From Ga0077527 sp038106575 (GTDB taxonomy: Bacteria > Pseudomonadota > Gammaproteobacteria > Burkholderiales > SG8-41), in NCBI GenBank assembly GCA_038106575.1, contig JAYOED010000043.1, positions 1 to 19,276 on the forward strand: 19,276 nt of DNA. Direction: 5' to 3'. The notes under the pieces are model-generated. The model was not told the DNA's origin. It saw only the letters and a program-made list of their open reading frames with translations, and did no database searches. Both the position numbers and the translations under genes were made by a program. Positions 16,280-19,276 of the stretch are shown here, piece after piece; within the stretch, counting starts at the first letter, position 1; each line of letters starts with the position of its first letter.

Positions 16280-17683
16280 ATGAAGCCCGTCTGGATCATT
16301 GATGATGACCGCTCAATACGCTGGGTCTTCGAAAAAGCGCTGACTAGGGAAAACATTGCGTACAAGGCGTTTGCTTCTGCCCGCGAGGCTCTGGCGGCAT
16401 TGGCTGATGAGACGCCGCAGGTGGTTGTCAGCGATATCCGGATGCCGGGTGAGTCGGGGCTGGAGCTGCTGCAGCAGGCCAAGGCGCGGCATCCGTCGAT
16501 GCCGGTGATAATCATGACTGCCTATTCCGATCTGGAAAGCGCGGTTACCGCCTTTCAGGGCGGCGCCTATGAATATCTGCCCAAACCGTTTGATGTAGAC
16601 CATGCCGTCGAATTGATCCGCCGCGCCATGGACGAAAGCGTGCGCCAGGATTCTGTTGGTGAAGTCAATGAAGCAGTGCCTGAGATACTGGGCCAGGCAC
16701 CTGCAATGCATGAGGTTTTCCGGGCGATTGGTCGCTTGTCCCAATCGCTTGCCACAGTGCTGATCACCGGAGAATCCGGCACGGGCAAGGAGCTGGTGGC
16801 AAGCGCGCTACACCGCCACAGCCCGAGGGCCGGACGTCCTTTTATCGCCATCAACACGGCGGCTATTCCGAGGGAATTGCTGGAATCGGAGTTGTTTGGT
16901 CATGAGCGTGGTTCATTCACTGGTGCCCAGAGCATGCGCCGCGGACGCTTTGAGCAGGCGGAAGGCGGCACGCTGTTTCTTGACGAAATCGGCGATATGC
17001 CGCAGGAATTACAGACGCGTTTACTGCGCGTGTTGTCTGACGGCAATTTTTACCGGGTTGGCGGCCATCAGCCGATCAAGGCCGACGTACGCGTCATCGC
17101 CGCCACACACCAGGACCTTGAGGCCCGAGTCAAGCAGGGGCTGTTTCGAGAAGATCTGTTCCACCGGCTGAATGTAATCCGCCTGCGCCTGCCGTCATTG
17201 CGTGAACGACGGGAGGATATTCCGTTGCTGGTGCGGTTTTTTTTGCAGAAAAGCGCACGTGAACTTGGTGTGGAACCCAAGCGTTTTTCGGACGCCACAC
17301 TGAATTACTTTTCGACTCAGGATTTTCCCGGGAATGTCCGCCAGCTGGAGAATCTGTGCCACTGGCTGACCCTTATGGCGCCTGCAGCCATGATCGAAGT
17401 CAAGGATTTGCCATCCGAGATTCGTGCCGAATCGGCGGTTACGGGAACGGATGGCTGGGTTGCCGCCCTCGGGCGCGAAGCCGAATTGCGATTGCACCGG
17501 GGTGAAACCGGCATCATGGAAGGGCTGATCAAGCAATTTGAAAAAACATTGATCCTTAAGGCGCTGGCGCAGACCGGTGGACGGCGCATCGAGGCCGCAC
17601 AGTTGCTTGGGTTGGGGCGCAATACCCTGACAAGGAAAATCCAGGAACTCAAGATAGAGCCTGAGCGCGACGACGACGCGTAG
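16280..17683 (+). CDS. ntrC: Nitrogen regulation response regulator NtrC (sigma-54 activator)
   Basis: NtrC is an enhancer-binding protein that, when phosphorylated, opens sigma-54 promoters. The 467 aa protein has three domains. The receiver (1-120) has D52 as the phosphorylation site in VVVSDIRMPGESG. The AAA+ domain (about 140-375) has Walker A GESGTGKE at 164-171, the sigma-54 contact loop GSFTGA at 211-216 and Walker B GGTLFLDEIGDMP. A C-terminal Fis-type helix-turn-helix follows (KTLILKALAQTGGRRIEAAQLLGLGRNTLTRKIQELKI). The contact loop has Ser where most members have Ala (GAFTGA). ATG 16280 (MKPVWIIDDDRS) is the family start; a TTG at 16268 would add four residues. The likely nearby target is the enhancer at 12917-12964 before glnA. 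Confidence 0.96.
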   Translation: MKPVWIIDDDRSIRWVFEKALTRENIAYKAFASAREALAALADETPQVVVSDIRMPGESGLELLQQAKARHPSMPVIIMTAYSDLESAVTAFQGGAYEYLPKPFDVDHAVELIRRAMDESVRQDSVGEVNEAVPEILGQAPAMHEVFRAIGRLSQSLATVLITGESGTGKELVASALHRHSPRAGRPFIAINTAAIPRELLESELFGHERGSFTGAQSMRRGRFEQAEGGTLFLDEIGDMPQELQTRLLRVLSDGNFYRVGGHQPIKADVRVIAATHQDLEARVKQGLFREDLFHRLNVIRLRLPSLRERREDIPLLVRFFLQKSARELGVEPKRFSDATLNYFSTQDFPGNVRQLENLCHWLTLMAPAAMIEVKDLPSEIRAESAVTGTDGWVAALGREAELRLHRGETGIMEGLIKQFEKTLILKALAQTGGRRIEAAQLLGLGRNTLTRKIQELKIEPERDDDA

Positions 17684-17702
17684 TAATTTCCCTGCGTGCC
17701 TA

Positions 17703-17730
17703 AAAACACCTGACTCGTGTCCAGGGTCAG
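17703..17730 (-). terminator. Possible intrinsic terminator of the xth transcript
   Basis: On the minus strand CTGAC (17730-17726) and GTCAG (17714-17710) could pair around an 11-base loop and are followed by TTTTT (17707-17703). The stem is short and overlaps the stop codon of the nuclease gene, so this is tentative. Confidence 0.3.
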
Positions 17731-18491
17731 CTGAAGTCTGCAAAAACAGGTGCGTGGTCTGAGGGCCGTTCATTGCATCTGGGCTTGCTGTCGATTGCAC
17801 ATACAGTGCAATTTTTCGCAAAGCTGTCGGAAGCGAGAATGTGATCGATACGTAATCCCATTTTTCTTCGAAACGCATTCATGCGGTAATCCCACCAGGA
17901 AAAAGAGCGCTCGGGTTGATCGAACAGGCGGAATACGTCTCTCAGGCCGAGATCTGCCAGCCGGGTAAATACAGCCCGCTCCGGCGCGCTGCAGAGCACC
18001 TTGTCCTTCCAGGCAGCTGGGTCATGTACGTCGCGATCCTCCGGGGCGATGTTGTAATCACCCAGAACAGCAACCGCCGGATGTTGCCGCAGTTCGGCCT
18101 GCAGGTATGAAGTGAGTGCATCGAGCCAGGTAAGCTTGTAGCGATATTTGTCCGAATCCACGGCCTCACCATTTGGCACGTAGACGCAGACCAGACGCAC
18201 ATCATCCAGTGTGGCCGTGATCACCCGTTTTTGCGGGTCTTCAAGACCGGGGATGCCGAAATGAATATTCGTAACCGGCCTGCGGGTCAGAATGGCGACG
18301 CCGTTATAGGTTTTCTGGCCGCTGAACGCTGCGTAGTAACCGGCGTCGCGAATTTCCTGCTCCGGAAATTTCGAATCCTCAAGCTTGGTTTCCTGCAGGC
18401 ACAGAGCATCTGGTGTTTGACTGGCCAGCCAATCAAGAACCTGCGGCAGCCTGACTTTCAGCGAATTGACGTTCCAGGTCGCTAGCCTCAT
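17727..18491 (-). CDS. xthA: Exodeoxyribonuclease III (AP endonuclease family)
   Basis: The 254 aa product belongs to the exonuclease III/APE family of Mg-dependent nucleases, which cut at abasic sites and trim 3' ends in base excision repair. The opening MRLATWNVNSLKVRLPQVLDWL, the metal-binding E34 in LQETKLED, GYYAAFSGQKTYNGVAIL, D145 and N147 in VLGDYNIAP, WWDYR, LRIDHIL and the terminal SDHAPV with H246 reproduce all catalytic blocks. Length is slightly below the 268 aa of the Escherichia coli enzyme. Its ATG overlaps the stop of the upstream DUF4124-glutaredoxin gene (ATGA), so it is probably translationally coupled. It converges on ntrC with 43 bases between stops. Confidence 0.95.
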   Translation of the reverse strand: MRLATWNVNSLKVRLPQVLDWLASQTPDALCLQETKLEDSKFPEQEIRDAGYYAAFSGQKTYNGVAILTRRPVTNIHFGIPGLEDPQKRVITATLDDVRLVCVYVPNGEAVDSDKYRYKLTWLDALTSYLQAELRQHPAVAVLGDYNIAPEDRDVHDPAAWKDKVLCSAPERAVFTRLADLGLRDVFRLFDQPERSFSWWDYRMNAFRRKMGLRIDHILASDSFAKNCTVCAIDSKPRCNERPSDHAPVFADFS

Positions 18492-19066
18492 CGAGTTTGT
18501 GAAGCAGGAGATCCCGCAGGCGTATTGGCTAATTTCGCCTCGGGTGGCGTCGGCACCGGCTTCGCGTTCGGCTTTTGGGCAGGCGCAGATGGAGCAGGAC
18601 GGGCGACGGCGACAATGCGTGAATAGCCTGCGGAATAAAGGGCTGTATTCCAGCTGTCTTGCTCATAACCCTTCAGTTGCTCCTGCCCGATGAGGAGCAT
18701 GGGCGCCTCGATGCTGAAGTTGGTGAGTTTTTTGTAGGCCTCTACGTCATCCTGCGGATTTTTTACTGTAAACGGGATGCCACGGCGTGTCAGGTGGCTA
18801 CGCGCCTTGATGCAGGTCTCGCCGCAGTCCAAAATATAGAGCGTTAGCAGGAAATTCCGTGTTGCCTGCTGGACGCTGTAAGGGGCGCTGGAGGTTTCTA
18901 TGAAGCTGCCCTGGACGTCGTGGCGCTTGACTTTTTTTGCGCCGGACGGTGGCGGCGTAGCGTGCCATTCCACCCTGCCTTTGTCGTCGAACCAGCGGTA
19001 ATGTTGCGCGGCCTGCGCCAGATTACAGGCCATTAGGATAATGAACAGAGCAGTTGTTTTGATAAT
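18488..19066 (-). CDS. Exported DUF4124 - glutaredoxin-like protein with an apparent ATT start
   Basis: The 192 aa product begins with an export signal (MIKTTALFIILMACNLAQA). This could be cut after AQA or, given LMAC, be a weak lipobox. A DUF4124 segment (AAQHYRWFDDKGRVEWHATPPP) follows, then a glutaredoxin-like domain (about residues 70-145: LLTLYILDCGETCIKARSHLTRRGIPFT and a later IEAPMLLIGQEQLKGY). The cysteines C81 and C85 are separated by three residues rather than two. The C-terminal tail is Pro/Ala-rich and probably disordered. The start is unusual: no ATG fits. GAGGA (minus strand, 19078-19074) stands 7 bases before ATT 19066, which yields the ideal signal peptide. In-frame alternatives are GTG 19096 and TTG 19147, which give odd N-termini and lack a ribosome binding site. 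It follows prlC and overlaps xthA by 4 bases. A thiol redox role in the periplasm is inferred. Confidence 0.8.
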   Translation of the reverse strand: MIKTTALFIILMACNLAQAAQHYRWFDDKGRVEWHATPPPSGAKKVKRHDVQGSFIETSSAPYSVQQATRNFLLTLYILDCGETCIKARSHLTRRGIPFTVKNPQDDVEAYKKLTNFSIEAPMLLIGQEQLKGYEQDSWNTALYSAGYSRIVAVARPAPSAPAQKPNAKPVPTPPEAKLANTPAGSPASQTR

Positions 19067-19151
19067 GTCGGCATCCTCAAAAAAATGACCAGACACGGGA
19101 TTACGTGTAATCGGAATGATACAGCGCCCGTGATGGAACGAAAGCAAATGC

Positions 19152-19276
19152 CTAGCTGTTCTGTGGGATCATGCCGTTATGGCGTAGCAGTGCATCCATT
19201 TTTGGCGCCCTGCCGCGGAACGCGACAAAGGACTCAAGTGCCGGGCGACTGCCGCCGACGGCCAGCACCTCGTTCC
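19152..19276 (-). CDS. prlC: Oligopeptidase A, C-terminal end (5' part outside window)
   Basis: Only the last 41 codons are visible, reading VLAVGGSRPALESFVAFRG, then RAPKMDALLRHNGMIPQNS and TAG. This is the characteristic C-terminus of M3-family oligopeptidase A, a cytoplasmic zinc metallopeptidase that degrades peptides including cleaved signal peptides; the catalytic HEXXH motif lies outside the window. The SRPALESFxAFRGRxPxxDALLRHxGM end is well conserved in the family. The DUF4124-glutaredoxin gene starts 85 bases downstream on the same strand and may be in the same transcript. Confidence 0.85.
   Translation of the reverse strand, partial: NEVLAVGGSRPALESFVAFRGRAPKMDALLRHNGMIPQNS

Noticed and set aside
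17195..17878. Minus-strand open frame of 227 codons opposite ntrC and across the xth end
   Set aside because: It lies opposite conserved ntrC AAA+ and HTH codons and shows no family resemblance.

Overview
The window is chromosomal core sequence from a Gram-negative proteobacterium, most likely a betaproteobacterium (Nitrosomonadales/Burkholderiales-like). This rests on lipopolysaccharide core genes (heptosyltransferase, Kdo transferase), a TolC-type outer membrane protein, the gene order glnA - DUF4124 protein - ntrB - ntrC with a sigma-54/NtrC control region, and a GNAT-nitrilase fusion protein. The species assignment is an inference from gene content and style; no rRNA is present. There are no tRNAs, IS elements, prophage genes or CRISPR arrays. 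A run of ten N at 15123-15132 marks a scaffold join.

Layout. (1) 1-3664, envelope genes: the 3' end of waaC and waaA (+) run convergently into a pcm-like methyltransferase - tolC pair (-), with only 6 bases between the waaA and tolC stops. (2) 3724-5762: a TPP riboswitch and thiC (thiamine pyrimidine synthesis). (3) 5837-10697: a run of + strand genes for a small secreted protein of unknown function, a MacA-type adaptor carrying an inserted Spy/CpxP-like LTxxQ helical segment, a separate MacB-type ATPase, its permease, and the undecaprenyl-pyrophosphate phosphatase uppP. (4) 10788-12362: a GNAT/carbon-nitrogen hydrolase fusion, followed by a convergent single-domain rhodanese. (5) 12917-17683, nitrogen regulation: two NtrC sites spaced 30 bp and a sigma-54 promoter in front of glnA, a terminator, a DUF4124 gene broken by an in-frame amber codon, then ntrB and ntrC. 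(6) 17727-19276 on the - strand: the 3' end of prlC, a DUF4124-glutaredoxin protein that probably starts at ATT, and an exonuclease III gene overlapping it by 4 bases.

How the parts fit. NtrB and NtrC would activate the sigma-54 promoter of glnA, whose product keeps the adenylylation tyrosine. MacA/MacB-like proteins need a TolC-type exit duct, and one is encoded about 3 kb away. The riboswitch leader has three mutually exclusive pairings that fit translational control of thiC. The least ordinary items are the LTxxQ-type insert in the MacA-like adaptor together with its unknown secreted neighbour, the apparent AUU start of the DUF4124-glutaredoxin gene, the amber-interrupted DUF4124 gene, and the pcm-like protein lacking the usual active-site Ser motif.
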